Below are positions 1 to 11,900 of a stretch of DNA of 64,000 bases, in pieces. Within the stretch, counting starts at the first letter, position 1, and each line of letters begins with the position of its first letter. The notes beneath the pieces are model-generated. The model made no database searches. It was given only the letters and a program-made list of their open reading frames with translations, and was not told the DNA's origin. The translations under genes were made by a program, and so were the position numbers. The DNA is from Lunularia cruciata (taxonomy: Eukaryota; Streptophyta; Marchantiopsida; Lunulariales; Lunulariaceae), in NCBI GenBank assembly GCA_948567375.1, contig OX419760.1, forward strand, positions 38,688,001 to 38,752,000. The letters are read 5' to 3'.

Positions 1-137
1 GTACATCTAGGATATAACCATTGTCCTTGGAGAACCACCATGAGGGGAGGAGTCATACATGCCATATGCCATCCTCTCAAACAACTATCACACACTAACA
101 TAGTAGCAACTCTACCAAAAGAGCCACATAACATACA
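1..137 (-). pseudogene. PHD finger at the C-terminus of MT-1 Pol (decayed)
   Basis: Minus-strand counterpart of the PHD finger at 61664-61801. Position 1 corresponds to the last codon before the stop in the intact copy. The Cys/His framework can be followed, but substitutions and stops interrupt the frame. The finger is fused to the integrase C-terminal region with no separate start. Confidence 0.8.
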
Positions 138-888
138 CCTCAAGCCTGCACGTACAAGTACCAAGCTTGGATCCATAGTACCATCAATGTTTGGGAGGTG
201 GCATGATGCACAATTGCGTACATGATCCTTCCAAACAACACCATCATGTCCTTCTAACACAAGGACTCCATATAGCAAAAACTCACACACTCTCAAGATA
301 GTATGGCCTATTGAAACATCAAGCATCATTGGTGTTGTCTACTGTAGATATACATAGTCTCCAAGATGAAATCAATGGATCAAGGGTCTATAACCTCCTC
401 CTCGAATGATAGCATAGCGTAAAGTATCTCTATGTTGAGCAATTGCCAAGTTCTCAAAGGCCATCAACATCACTCTCCAAAAGATCTTCACCCATTGATA
501 ACATGTGCTCATCCATACATCTGGGTCATCCAAGTCCAAAACTACATAGCATCTCGACGAATGGTTGCAAGTAAATCTAGATCTCATCCATAGAGTAGAA
601 AGTAAGGAGAGAAGGATGCTAAGGAGGCTTGCCAACTGAACTGATAGCCCATGGCCAACCAAGGTAATTGAAGATCCCAATCTCCCAAGTGGCCTTTTTG
701 CAAACCATACTTTTGCAATCCTCTCTTCACCGTCTGAACCACTCTCTCTGCTAAACCATTTGCCTCAAGGTGATCTTGAGATGTAGTATGATGATCAATC
801 AAAGCCTTGTCACACAAGACTTGAAACTCCTCTAAGAACTCTATACCCTAATCAGTCAAAACCTCAACTGGTGCACCAAAATGACTAA
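138..888 (-). pseudogene. Integrase C-terminal region of MT-1
   Basis: The minus strand encodes fragments that align with the last third of the integrase of the 49551-62606 copy, for example the stretches DWDLQLPWLAMGYQFSWQAS and FENLAIAQHRDTLRYAIIRG. The catalytic glutamate helix (EANGLAERVVQTVKRGL) is readable near 730-780. Frames change several times and stops are present. The fragment ends abruptly at 888, where the A-1 retrotransposon was inserted (duplicated target GAACT at 889-893 and 7525-7529), and the integrase resumes on the other side at 7530. Confidence 0.88.
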
Positions 889-893
889 GAACT

Positions 894-1637
894 TGTAATA
901 CTCTGAGGACAAGAGAAGAGAGAAAATACAGATTTCACACGCAAACATTCGATGCCCCAAAGGAGCACCTTCTCTTTATTATATATAGACAAAGAGGATC
1001 TCCTCCAAGGAAGCTCCACCATAGGATTAGGGACACAGATAGGTGACATGTCATCAAGCTCCACCCTTGGATTACTTACTTGGATGGGTGACATGTTTGG
1101 TCTAGGTCTTATCTGGTTGGTCAAACAACCTTTGACCGAAGGGAATCTTTTAGGGAAACTTCCTGTAGGAATCTCAGAATCATGTGAGTAAAGTACCATT
1201 GGAAAGCTCTTTACAAGAAAAAGAAAGAGGGAGGGAAGGCCAGCCTTTCCTCCATGTGGGAGGGGGGGGTAATCTGCACATTTTTGAGGTCTAATTCATC
1301 CGTTTAGGCCTCCAAAATTGCCTTCAAAGATTTCAGGCATATTTTGGTTCCTACTCTATTAGAAGAAGTCCTCTTTTGGTGATATCTCTTTCTGATCTGT
1401 TTAGTCCATCATGTGTAACATCCTTCAAGATGTTACCAAACCAATTCTCACCTTTAAATTATATGTCTAGCTATTGGTTCTAAGGTTCTCAAGTCTATTT
1501 TGGTTTTTGCCCTATTAGTAGTACTCTTTTGGTGATACTTCTATCTTATCTATTTTGACCATCATGTATAACATCATTCTAGATGTTACCAAACTGAATT
1601 TTACATCTAGATCATATGGCTAGCTCTTGGTATTACA
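894..1637 (-). repeat. 3' LTR of A-1
   Basis: 744-bp LTR with TG...CA ends in the short inverted repeat TGTAATA/TATTACA. It matches the LTR at 6779-7524 along its full length, including a G-rich run near 1261-1269 that differs in length between LTRs. Target duplication GAACT lies immediately outside at 889-893. Confidence 0.96.
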
Positions 1638-1638
1638 G

Positions 1639-1652
1639 ACCTCCCTCCTTTT
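1639..1652 (-). other. Polypurine tract of A-1
   Basis: On the minus strand AAAAGGAGGGAGGT directly precedes the 3' LTR, as expected for the plus-strand DNA primer in reverse transcription. Confidence 0.85.
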
Positions 1653-2110
1653 AAGACGCAACGTCCTTGTTGTGCAATTGTTGCTCAAATGCTTGCACCA
1701 ACACCGGTGCATGTGCCAAATTGGCAGCGGGCTCCCAGGTTGCTTCATAGAGGAGGTAACCTTTCCATTGTACTAGATAGTCCACCCGCGGATGGCAAGT
1801 ACCACGCATGCATTTTTGGAGAATCCGCTCCACTTGATATTCCTTTGTGCCATCAAATGAGTGTCGAACAAGGTCAAATGTCTTGTGTAGAATGACCTTG
1901 GCCTAAGCGGGGAGCATATCTGCATAGAAGGGAGACATGGAACACTGGATGGATCTTCATGTGTGGTGGTAGCTCAAGGTGATAGGCCACAGTGCCGATG
2001 TGACGAAGAATCAAGAAAGGCCCAATAAAATGAGGTTTGAGCTTACAAGGGCCAACTAATGTGAGGTTGGTTGTCGATAGCCACACTTGATCCCCAACAT
2101 TGGACTCCAT
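1651..2110 (-). pseudogene. C-terminal integrase tail and chromodomain of A-1
   Basis: The first part (2110-1874) matches the GPF-type tail of Ty3 integrases, with [21 protein letters not shown] followed by [16 protein letters not shown]. The second part (1833-1651) is a chromodomain: YLVQWKGYLLYEATWEPAANL shows the aromatic and tryptophan residues that line the methyl-lysine cage in the family. Chromodomains on chromovirus integrases are thought to steer integration to marked chromatin. A frame break between the two parts indicates loss of function. Confidence 0.92.
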
Positions 2111-2134
2111 GTGCCTACAGTGTGCATCAGCATA

Positions 2135-3208
2135 CTACTTCTGTTGATTTTGCGCAATCTGTAACCTGTGCCTGGCGCTCTCCACACCTTGTTGGATTCT
2201 AGAAACAAATGGGTTGACTGCATCGACCTTGGTAGTCACTGGACGGATCTTCATCAAGCTAGAAGGTGTGAAGGGATGCTCACTATACATGAGGAAGAAT
2301 GGAGTGACCTGGGTGGATGCATTCACTGAATTGTTGTAAGCAAATTCCACTAACGGGAGTAGGATGTCCCACCTCTCTTGCTCTTCTAAGGTGAAGTCGC
2401 GTAACATGTCTTCAATTGTGCGATTAGCCCGCTCTGTTTGGCCATCTATTTGTGGGTGATAAGTTGTGGATATGGCCAACTTGGTTTTGAAGAAACCAAA
2501 GAGTGTTTGCCAAAACAAACTGGTGAATTGGGTGCCTCTATCGGTGATGAGTACTCTAGACAAGCCATGGTGAGCAAAGACTGCATCTAAGTATAATTGA
2601 GCTAGTTGTGGAGCAATCACCTCCTTGGTGGTAGGGCGTACATGAATCATTTTGCTGAGCCGGTTCACAAAGACCACGGGGTCAAAGACCATAGAGTCAA
2701 ACCTTGAGGTGGTCTTGGGTAATTCATAGACGAGATCCATACTCACTTGTTCCCAACATTGGGTAGGAGTGGGGAGAGGTTGAAGGAGCCCTACAGAAGC
2801 TTGATTAGAAGCTTTGTTCTGTTGACAAAGCAAGCAGCTACGAATGTAGTCCATCACGTCGTTGTTCATCTTGGGCCAATAGTAATGGCGCTTGACTGCA
2901 TCCAAGGTCTTGTCCACTCTGACATGAGTTGCAATAGCCGAATCATGACATTTTGCTAGAATGGTGGTGCGTAATTCTGGGACATTTGGGATCCATAATC
3001 TGCCATCCCAAAAGGTGAGTCCTTGGGTGCTGGTGACACCTTTGGATGATTGCGCTTCTACAATTTGTGGATTAGTTTTTGTAGCAGCCATTATCTCTGG
3101 CCGGAATTCAGGGTTAATCTTAACCTCTACCACCAAGTTGTTTGCCATTGGCATGCGGGTGAATGCATCTGCAAGTTGCTTCTTACCTTCCACGTAGGTG
3201 ATTGTCAT
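2135..3208 (-). pseudogene. Integrase of A-1
   Basis: A 357-codon open stretch encodes most of the integrase. The N-terminal zinc-binding part ends in MDYIRSCLLCQQNK. The catalytic core follows with VSMDLVYELP (first Asp), VLITDRGTQFTS (second Asp) and YHPQIDGQTERANRTIEDML (Glu). A host-tRNA-primed Ty3 element uses this enzyme to insert its cDNA. The beginning (TITYVEGKKQLADAFTRMPM) is the end of RNase H, here in the same frame. One of the better preserved ORFs of this element, although the pol polyprotein around it is broken. Confidence 0.94.
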
Positions 3209-3241
3209 GTTGAAGCGTTGTCGCCACTCTGCCCACCGAAT

Positions 3242-4460
3242 TTAGCGACAAGATAGATCCTTATGCGTCTTGAGGTAGACTAGAGGTTTGTGGTCTGTCT
3301 CTACTACAAATGCCTTCTCGCCCAAATAGTGCTTCCAATGCTTGGTTGCTAGAATGATGGCCAACTCTTCTTGTTCTGTGGTGTGGTAGTTGCACTCTGC
3401 CGGTAACAACTTTCGAGAGAAATATGCAATTAGATGCCATCCGTCATGCCACTCTTGTTGTAGGACTGCTCCTATTGCTACACTTGATGCATCTATAGCC
3501 AACTTGATTGGACGTTTTGGGTCATACCACTTCAAGATTGGTGCATGTAGCAAGGCGGCTTTCAATTCTTGAAAAGCCAACTCTTGTGCAATTTCTCATG
3601 TCCACTTCTTCCCCTTGCCAAGTAGTGCCGTTAAAGGCTATGCAACCTTGGAGAAGTCCTTGACAAATCTACGATAGAATCCCGTCAACCCCAAGAAGCT
3701 CTTAAGTTGAGTCTGATCTTTTGGGGCACTCCATTTTTGAATGACCTCTATTTTATCTGTCAATACTTAAATGCCCTTTGCACTTACTCTATGCCCCAAG
3801 TAGTCTACTTCTGACTTGCCAAACTCGCACTTTGCGATTTTGGCGTACAATTGATTTTGTATTAGAATCAGGAGGACCTCTTGTAGATGTTGTTTGTGTT
3901 CTGTCATCGTGCTACTACATACTAAGATATCATCCAAGAAGACGATAACACACTTATCCAAGTATGGATAAAATATGTCATTCATTAGACTCATGAATGT
4001 GGCAGGTGCATTGGTGAGGCCAAAAGGCATCACAAGGTACTCAAAGTGGCCATACCTGGTTCAAAAGGCAGTTTTGTACACATCTTCTTCTACAATTTGG
4101 ATTTGATTGTAACCGCTCCGCAAGTCCAATTTGGTGAAGTATCTCGCTCCATGGAGTTGGTCAAATAGGTCATCCATGCGAGGTAAGGGGTATTTGTTCT
4201 TCACTGTTTGTTGATTGAGATCCTGATAGTCAATGCACATGCGCATTGTACCATCCTTCTTCTTCACAAAAAAGACAAGGGCCCCATATGGTGATATGCT
4301 AGGTTGGATGAACCCTTTCTGTAGCATCTCCTCAATTTGAGTCTTACACTCCTCCAACTCATGAGGTGATAGGCGATATGGGGCCTTACAAGGAGGTGTC
4401 TTCCCCGGGAGTGTCTCAATTTTGTGATCTACTCATATTTTTGGTGGTAATCTTGAGGGT
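3242..4460 (-). pseudogene. Reverse transcriptase and RNase H of A-1
   Basis: RT begins near 4460 and reads through [19 protein letters not shown] and [12 protein letters not shown] to the active site [12 protein letters not shown] (about 3935-3970), with the catalytic Asp pair intact. RNase H follows at 3580-3242 with LAIDASSVAIGAVLQQ, the TTEQEELAII helix and ETDHKPLVYL, giving three of the acidic catalytic positions. Frame changes and stops occur near 4058, 3766 and 3600. The order RT then RNase H then integrase is that of Ty3/gypsy rather than Ty1/copia. Confidence 0.93.
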
Positions 4461-4522
4461 AGATCATTGGGAAAAACATCTTGAAACTCATCCACCACAT
4501 CCTTCAATTTCTTAGGAATTTT

Positions 4523-5098
4523 TCAATCAAGTTGTGCACTTTGGACTTCTCTTATTCGACCCATAAACAATCTATCGATCTTACAGACAATTGCCGTCCC
4601 TATGACATATAGAGGCAGTTTTTGCTTATGTGATTTTTCTTTAGCCCCAATGATTGACCATTGATGGGTTCTCACTACTTTCTTCCTCCAATCCACCATA
4701 GGGTTGTACTGCTCCATCCATAGTATGCCTAAAATTGCATCATAACAAGCTAACTGTATCACTCGCCACTCAATTGCTTCCTGATATTCTCCTATAGAGA
4801 GGGTTACTCGTCTAGGTAATGATTCAATCCTCTCTGTTTGACCATTAGGTAACTCTACTTCTTCACTCCCACCTCTCTCTAGATCCATTCCCAATCTTAT
4901 TGCAACAGAGCGAGATAAGAAATTCTCTATTGCTCCCGGATCTATTAATACTCTCACTTGATTACCTTCTAGGATTCCATGCACAACAATCAATTGTGAG
5001 GTTGTCTTTCTGGATCTTTGCGCATTGTTCTTCTTCCTTCCCTCACTTCTTTGCTTCCTTATTGAGCCAATAAGGCCACAAGGTACATTTATTGGCAA
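4523..5098 (-). pseudogene. Aspartic protease region of A-1
   Basis: The ORF contains VRVLIDPGAIENFLSRSVA, the retropepsin active-site segment, where the usual D-S/T-G is DPG; a G-to-P or S-to-P type change may have impaired it. It continues into HYDAILGILWMEQYNP-like sequence, the second conserved strand of retroviral-type proteases (here CYDAILGILWM). The same ORF in A-2 (62857 onward) reads [11 protein letters not shown], so both copies have lost the canonical triad. Confidence 0.85.
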
Positions 5099-6200
5099 TC
5101 TTCATCTTCTGAAGTGATTTCCACCTCCTCCTCTTCAATGTGCCTCTCCATGTTGTTCAAAGATTGCCTATACAAAGGCCAAGGGCCTCTAGGGAAACAA
5201 GTGCGACAATTGGTAGATATGTGCCCAATATGGCCACAATTGTTACAACGGCGTTGTTCTCCTCAAGTCCCTTCTCCTTGTGGGACTCCATCTCTTCGTT
5301 CTTCTACTCGTCCACGCTCCCTTGAAGCGGTCGTGTTACTCAATCCCAGAATTGAAGGTTGCATAATTCCATCAGTACTATTCCACCCATGTGTGGCATT
5401 TCTGCCCAATAATGCTGAGGTGGAACTACTCCTTCACCTCCACTTAATGCTCTTGCTATTCTCTGTGCACAAGCAATGGCTTCAAATACCGTGCGAAGAT
5501 TTTGCACCATGACTTCTTGGCAAATCCGCTCTTTCAACTCTCGTTTGAAATTGTTGAGAGCTTCTCTGGACTCATGTTGGTAATTGCAACTTGTAGATCC
5601 AGAAATGCCTCCACATACTCTTGTATGCTATTCTTCTGTCTCAATCCCTATAGTCGGGTTTGAGCCATCTGCACAGAATCCACCAATTGGAAATTCTTCA
5701 GCAGTCCTTCTTGCATTGCTGTCCATGTGACCTCCCTTCTCTCTGCCAACATGGATCATTCCCAAGCATCATTCCATGTGAGGGCTTTATCGGTCAAGTA
5801 CCCACATGCAAACACACATGCAGCATGCTCTGTGATCTTTGTTGAGAACAATCGGAAATATTGATTCATTCTTGAGATCCAATTTTCCACTACTCCCATC
5901 ATACGTTGCCTCTTGTAAGGCTCGATGTTGCAAGTCTTCTTCATCCAGAGTAGCAATGTGGCTTCATCGTTGATAGGGTTCATATGCATGGGTGCCTCTC
6001 CAAGTACTTTAGTCGCAAGTATTGGGTATTGAGACGACTCTTCTTCTTGCATTGCTTGATCGTTCCTGAGGATCTACACTTGACTTTGTAATGTCTCCAT
6101 GGTCATCTTAATCTCTCAAAATTCATTCAACATCCCTTGCATTCCTTGCACCAACTCTTGCAATTGCGGATCCATGGTTCATGCAATACTCAATTGCTAA
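5099..6200 (-). pseudogene. Gag core and zinc knuckle of A-1
   Basis: Minus-strand fragments at 6052-5756 and 5537-5340 encode a Gag-like protein (METLQSQ start region, then MKKTCNIEPYKRQRMMGVVENWI and KERICQEVMVQNL). The nucleocapsid zinc knuckle CNNCGHIGHISTNC lies at about 5211-5252. Frames are broken in several places. The insertion point of MT-2 in the sister copy A-2 falls in exactly this zinc knuckle, so this copy supplies the empty-site sequence. Confidence 0.85.
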
Positions 6201-6208
6201 TGTCTACT

Positions 6209-6638
6209 TCAATACAGAGTCAATATAATCACTCTGGAAGGTGCACCAACTATCTGAACTACCCTTGGGACCTCAGAAGCTATCATTCGTTGATAATACT
6301 CCTCACCAAAATTCATAACCACAAAATCTCTAAACATTGCTTTCGGTCTTACTACATAACGGATTTCTACTTGAGTGTTGAAAGCAAGAGGATTTGGGAC
6401 ATTCATATCCATTTTATCATAATAGAATGTAGATTGTCAAATCCCACTCTTTGTCATATATCACTATAGTTAGAATCACCGAGTTTGGTGAGTTCATCAC
6501 TTTGTCCATGAATTTTGCACCAAAGTGATAAACTAGCAATACCCTCATCTGCTCATGCTGGATGTACATAACCTTGATGTGGAATGGGTTTGAGAATGGA
6601 AAGCTAGGTGCGGGAAATTGTCGTCCCGGCGAATCCAT
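6209..6638 (-). pseudogene. Two tandem leader ORFs of A-1 between PBS and gag
   Basis: ORF 6638-6417 encodes a 73-residue peptide (VMYIQHEQMRVLLVYHFGAKF...ILTIVIYDKEW...IYILL). ORF 6412-6209 encodes a second 67-residue peptide (VEIRYVVRPKAMFRDFVVMNFGEEYYQ...VVQIVGAPSRVIILTLY). The two resemble each other in spacing and pattern (hydrophobic start, M/F-R-x-x, xxFGxxF/Y, then I-L-P/V strand and an IY-L-L end), which suggests a duplicated domain. Related peptides lie downstream of the PBS in B-1 (20110-20328), D-1 (38007-38240) and a fragment at 43589-43804. Function unknown. Confidence 0.7.
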
Positions 6639-6765
6639 CCCATCCGCTCTCTAAAGTCTTTCCTAAGTCTAGCAATTACTCTATGTTCTCCACCTCAAAT
6701 TACTCAGTTTTAGTAGTTCATGCTATTTCAAGAGGAGTGATCCACTCTCTTGGACTAAAATACTT

Positions 6766-6777
6766 GCTCTGATACCA
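6766..6777 (-). other. Primer-binding site of A-1 (initiator tRNA-Met type)
   Basis: The minus strand reads TGGTATCAGAGC one base after the end of the 5' LTR, matching the 3' end of plant initiator tRNA-Met. Confidence 0.92.
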
Positions 6778-6778
6778 T

Positions 6779-7524
6779 TGTAATACTCCGAGGACAAGAG
6801 AAGAGAAAAAATACAGATTTCACACTCAAACATTTGATGCCCCAAAGGAGCACCTTCTCTTTATTATATATAGACAAAGAGGATCTCCTCCAAGGAAGCT
6901 CCACTATAGGATTAGGGACACAGATAGGTGACATGTCATCAAGCTCCACCCTTGGATTACTTACTTGGATGGGTGACATGTCTGGTTTAGGTCTTATCTG
7001 GTTGGTCAAACAAGCTTTGACTGGAGAGAATCTTTTAGGGAATCTTCCTGTAGGAATCTCAGAATCAAGTAAGGTACCATTGGAAAGCTCTTGACAAGAC
7101 AAAGCAAGGGGGAGGGAAGGCTAGCCTTTCCTCTATTGGGGGGAGGGGGGGGGGGAATTGCATATTTTCGAGGTCTAATTCATCCGTTTAGGCCTCCGAA
7201 ATTGCCTTCAAAGATTTCAAGCATATTTTGGTTCCTACTCTATTAGTAGAAGTCCTCTTTTGGTGATACCTCTTTCTAATCTATTTAGTCCATCATGTGT
7301 AACATTCTTCCAGATGTTACCAAACCAATTCTGACCTTTAAATCATATGTGTAGCTATTGGTTCTAAGGTTCTCAAGTCTATTTTGGTTTCTGCCCTATT
7401 AGTAGAAGTACTCTTTTGGTGATAATTCTATCTTATCTATTTTGACCATCATGTATAACATCATTCTAGATGCTACCAAACCAAATTTCACATCTAGATC
7501 ATATGGCTAGCTCTTGGTATTACA
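6779..7524 (-). repeat. 5' LTR of A-1
   Basis: 746-bp LTR, TGTAATACCAAGAGC at its 5' end on the minus strand and ...GTATTACA at its 3' end. Flanked outside by GAACT (7525-7529). A long G/C homopolymer near 7139-7155 varies in length among all A-family LTRs in the window. Confidence 0.96.
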
Positions 7525-7529
7525 GAACT

Positions 7530-8122
7530 CGATCCAAGAATGAGTAAGTTGTCCCTTCAATAGACTTGTTTGGAAGTGCCACCAACTCAATCCACTTGGA
7601 GAAGTGCTCCACCATCACCAAAACATCCCAATGATGTCTTACAGTCAATGGTAAATGTCCAACAAAGTCCAAACTCCAATGGTAACCCAATCCCATGATA
7701 GGTAATGGGTGTAATTGTGGCATAGGAGCATTGAATGATGCTCTAACTTTATCACAAACCACACATCTGGCAAGAAACTATTGTACCTTAGTATGCATAC
7801 CGCACCACTAATAATGACTCTGGAGTAAGCTTTATATATACACTCTACTCCAAAATGTCCTAGCTCCTCATGAGTATGACGGACCAACTGTGGTCTCTTA
7901 GATGGAAGTGGTACTACTTGCACTCTACCATACATGCAAAAGGTACCTGCCCTCCAATCTAAATTGTCTGGCTTGTTGAAGGCCATGATTTCTCTCCTTG
8001 GCCCCAACTGTGCCACCCACAAGACTAGTGCAAAGATAGTCCATCACTAAGACATCACCATCAATGTCTCGCTGAACTATACAAATATCTTCACTCTCTA
8101 GATCTATGACCTCAATAACTCC
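7530..8122 (-). pseudogene. Integrase zinc-binding and catalytic core of MT-1
   Basis: Decayed minus-strand sequence matching 60300-60910 of MT-2: GGVIEVIDLESEDICIVQRDI, then THEELGHFGVECIYKAYS (His-His zinc half), then the first catalytic region YHWSLDFVGHLPLTVRHH and VEHFSKWIELVALPNKS. Frame changes occur at about 7925 and 7645. The fragment is bounded on the left by A-1 and on the right by B-1; the target TCCTA is duplicated at 8123-8127 and 20696-20700. Confidence 0.9.
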
Positions 8123-8127
8123 TCCTA

Positions 8128-8524
8128 TGTAAAAGACCAAGACCAAGGAGAGAAATAGGAGAATGGAAACTCACATTGGGACACTTGAATGAAGGAAAAC
8201 TCCAAATGCCTAGCATGAGCTTTGGCTTTGGTATTTATAGGTAGCATACAAAGCCATTGAGAAGTTTCTCAGGAAGCTTCCTTGAGTTGCTTTCTTAGAG
8301 TGCAAGCCAAGTTAACTAGGAAGCTTCTCTAGAAGCTATCTACTTGGTGTGCAAGCTAAGCTGGTTAGAAGCTTCAAGAAGCTACCTACTTAGGGCACAA
8401 ATTAACTAATTGGGAAGCTTCCCAAGAAGCTTCCTAGATGCTTTTAGAATATTCTAGGCTAATTTGGCTTATTCTCTACTTCATTAGCTTTACTAACTAC
8501 GTTGCTAAACTCTATATTGTTCCA
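8128..8524 (-). repeat. 3' LTR of B-1
   Basis: 397-bp LTR. It keeps a TATA-like TATTTATA segment near 8230 that is deleted from the other LTR. Short palindromic GAAGCTTC motifs recur every few tens of bases between 8260 and 8440. Confidence 0.94.
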
Positions 8525-8614
8525 TATTCCTCCACCGCTAGTTGGTGATGTCCTCGTCGCCATTGAAGCTTCAAACTCCTGGATGGCCGTTTGGGCATTT
8601 TTGAGGTGAGAAAG
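8525..8614 (-). pseudogene. Chromodomain end and polypurine tract of B-1
   Basis: On the minus strand HLKNAQTAIQEFEASM completes the chromodomain begun at 12501-12140 (ATWEPLS). It is followed by GCGGTGGAGGAATA (8525-8538), the polypurine tract adjoining the 3' LTR. Separated from the rest of the domain by X-1. Confidence 0.9.
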
Positions 8615-9397
8615 TGTGACAACCCGGCAAATATCACTTTTGTGATAATCAGGTAAGTAAAACTTGTTCCCACAGAGATATGATTCAGAATTGGTCAAAT
8701 ACAAAGTCAAACAATAACATGCAGTTTTTCTTAGTTTTGTCTTTAATCTCTAAGGTAGCAACTATACCTAGAAGAGAGTAACAAGCTCACAATCTTGACA
8801 ACTTGTCATGAATTCAGACACTCATAACCACAACATAGCAAAATCTATCCAAACAAATCTTGATTGTGATGATTCAGATTCTCCCAAAGACGGCACTTCA
8901 TTGCAAAACAACTTCACCTCAGAATTGTGTTCTACCCCTCCACTAAAGGCACAACTTCCTTGATCAAAATTGTTTCACATCAACTTTGCATTGCACTCAC
9001 AAATGCAGAATACTACCAACAATACAATTCCTCTCAGATCTATCAAGGCATTGCTCCAATTGCACTTCACTGAGGATCAAATACATAGAATGAAGATCAA
9101 GGCTGCGGAATCCAACATCCAACAAGCACATTGACTTGCACTTCAAATTTCTCCATACACTCACAAACACACACAAAAAGTTGACAGCTCAAGCGACAAG
9201 CACTAAAATCAGCACTTTGCTTTATCTATCTTCAGAAATATGAATATTGAACAACGTATGACTGTGAATGCCACTCTTAAATAGTGAAGCAAATGATAGT
9301 TACTAACAAAAATACTGTTCTATAACAACTCTTCTAACGTGCAGATCCAAAATGACAATGCACATCTTCATATCTACCTCTTCAGATCTCAAAACTA

Positions 9398-11821
9398 TTA
9401 CCACTCCGATCCAATGTCAATCACTTCATTGGCTTTCAAACCCAATTATCTTCTTATTACTTCTCCTTCTTTGGGTATATCTGATACTACCAAGTCTTTG
9501 ACTATTTCTACTACTTCTACAATAGGAACTACAATTGAAAGCATGGGTGACTCTTCTATTTCCTTATCTCCCGACCCACTTTTCTCTAAAGTGTCAAATG
9601 TCAGATCCGAAGACACTTGAATTCCTACTTATGCAACATCGGACTTTTTCTCCTTTGTCACACTACTCCTAATTCTCTCTAACTTTGAATTCACTAAATC
9701 TAATCTAAGACTGACATTGTCTCCTACTTCTAACATCTTCCTATCCACTTGCTCCCTCAATCTGATTAATAAAGTATTCATATCAACATCTTTAGCTCTC
9801 CTCTTCCAAGTCTCTTGCACAAGCAACTTTAACTTGTGTAGTCTTCCTTCTTCCAATCTTCATTCAGCCTCCGTGCTCAACATTGCTCTCAATTTCCCCA
9901 CAACTTCCCCTACTGATTCCAACTCATACCTTCAAGATTTCTCTACCTTTAACTCTTCTTAGTACATCTTCAACTCCTCTTCATACTCAACAGCGAGCAT
10001 CTTCTTCTCCTCCACATATTGAGAACTCTATAACTCAGCACTTTGTACCAACTCTCTCAATCTTTCTTCTTCTTGATGTCTGACTGCCAACTCTCTCTAC
10101 CATGCTTGATCCTTCCCAGTTGCACTCTTCCTCAGTCTTTCTAACTCCTGCTCCATCACTATTGCCATTGCTTTTACATGAATACTCTTGATGCACACAT
10201 CACTAACCTCCTCTTTCATCTTGGTCAGCAACATCATCTGCCCCTTCAATTCTTTGGCTTGACTCTACATTTCTTTCCCTCTTGCCTCAAAACTCTCTTG
10301 CAACTTCTTGAAAGTCTTCATCTTCAAGATTGTATTCACCCAAAGCTCTTCAACTTCCTCGTCTCTTTGGGTTATACGCTCCTGCAAGCCCTTTACTTCA
10401 GCCAGTAGATACTTCACCACCTGCAACTCATTCGTCACCTTCATGCGATCATGTGGGATTACCTGTGGTACTCTTTTAGCAACCCCAATAATGGAATTAC
10501 AACATGTAATAAGTATTGTATCTCTCCAAAGTTCTCTTTGCCTTTGGCCCCATCTTTGTACTTTGCCTCTTCCGCCGGCTCCCTCTTCCAAAGTGTCAAT
10601 CTTCGTATCTTCAGCGATACTACTTCTAAGCTTCCTTCTTCCTTACCTGCTAAACTTGGCCCCGCAAGGTACTCCTTTTGACTTTCATCCACCTTCTCTT
10701 CCATGACCAAGGCTACACAATGATTTGCATTCCCCGGTATACTGTCAATCATCACATGAAAAGCTTCATCCTCTTTTGCTTCAGAAGATTGTTGAACTTT
10801 GTCTTCACCCTCACTCTCACTTCCGGATTCCCCACTTTGTAATGTGAGTTTGGCTTCTTCTGAGTCTTCTCCCCTAGACTTGGTCTCCCCTATAGACACA
10901 GTCTCCAAAGGTTCTTCTCTCACCACCTTCTTACTCCGCTGAACAAGTCTTTGGGTCTTTCATTGTTCTAGAGGCAACTCTGCTTCTTTGGGTTTATTCC
11001 GCTTCTTTGTCTTTGGGCTTACAACTTCTTCCATCTCCCGTTGTCTTGTTCTCAAGAAGTGATCATCATTGGCTTACATGTGTGCCATGTATTGTCGTTC
11101 TTCTTCATATGCTTCCCATCTCAAGTCAGGATGACAATGTGACACCATGTGACACCTCTCCTCTGCTATCAGCAAATTCAACCCAAAGTAGAAATGTGCT
11201 GCAAATTGCATGAAATAATGTGGAGGCAAAGTTGTCCTCCAATTGACAACCATTTGCCTCGTTTGCTTGTGAATACACTTTGCCCAATTCACCTTCACTC
11301 CTGCAAACATTTGATGGAAGAAGACCGCCTACTGCATGTTCACGTACACCGTTCTTTTTGGTTTGAACGTTGCCATTATTGTCCCCACGATACTTTGCTT
11401 AATCAGGTCTCAATAGGACTCCACCTTCTAACCATTTGTTGTACGTGGAGCAAAAATTTAATTACGTATTTCTGTAGTCTCCTTTGTAGCATCACACTTC
11501 CAATATTCCTCTCTTCCCTTCAACTTCAGGACCCTCTACACAATTACTGGCAGCTATCTCTGCCATGACTCTTGGGAAACTAAAATTCCAGTTCCATGCT
11601 AAGAACATAATATGAAGTCTATTCAAGACCTCAATCCTTGCTATGACATCCAACCTCCAAATTTAAAAACTTCTTATTGCAAGTGCATTCTTGACCTTCT
11701 TTGCCATGATCTGCTCTCTTGTTCTTCTGCACTAGAAGACTATTCCTTCTCATGGACAAGACACTCTAATTCCTTTTGGATTTTGGAAAATTTCACTCTC
11801 AATTGGCTTCTTGACAAGCAT
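9398..11821 (-). pseudogene. Coiled-coil ORF of X-1 (unknown function, broken)
   Basis: Homologue of the X-2 ORF at 15180-17602. Recognisable blocks on the minus strand are MFAGVKVNWAKCIHKQTRQM and HYFMQFAAHFYFGLNLL (11310-11200), the acidic serine/glutamate-rich segment (10926-10700) and a long heptad-type Glu/Lys/Leu region (10591-9629). The start ATG at 11821 aligns with the X-2 start. Several stops and frame changes. No known domain recognised. Confidence 0.75.
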
Positions 11822-11893
11822 TACTACATGACGACTACTCAGAGCAACAAGAAATTTACTTGACATATTCAACTTTCCCCTATGCAATTGCAA

Positions 11894-11900
11894 TTTTATA
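11894..11900 (-). promoter_or_regulatory. TATA box upstream of the X-1 ORF
   Basis: TATAAAA on the minus strand, about 75 bases before the ORF start and conserved at the matching place in X-2 (15101-15107). Confidence 0.5.

Larger units (their letters stand above)
894..7524 (-). mobile_element. A-1: complete but defective chromodomain Ty3/gypsy retrotransposon
   Basis: A full-length minus-strand LTR element of about 6.6 kb inserted in the integrase of MT-1. Near-identical LTRs lie at 894-1637 and 6779-7524, both with TGTAATA...TATTACA ends. The flanking GAACT at 889-893 and 7525-7529 is a perfect 5-bp target duplication. In reading order it has the PBS (6766-6777), leader ORFs, gag with a zinc knuckle, protease, RT, RNase H, integrase, chromodomain and polypurine tract (1639-1652). 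This domain order with a terminal chromodomain is that of plant chromoviruses. Stops and frameshifts in gag and pol make it non-autonomous now. A second copy, A-2, lies at 47231 onward on the plus strand. Confidence 0.97.

Noticed and set aside
40-225. Plus-strand ORFs at 40-225 and the mirror ORF 61576-61761 (minus)
   Set aside because: Both are antisense shadows of the PHD-finger and integrase C-terminal coding sequence of MT elements.
952-1191. ORFs within the A-family LTRs (952-1191, 6834-7094 and their minus-strand counterparts)
   Set aside because: Lie wholly inside LTRs, are short and have no domain; likely chance frames.
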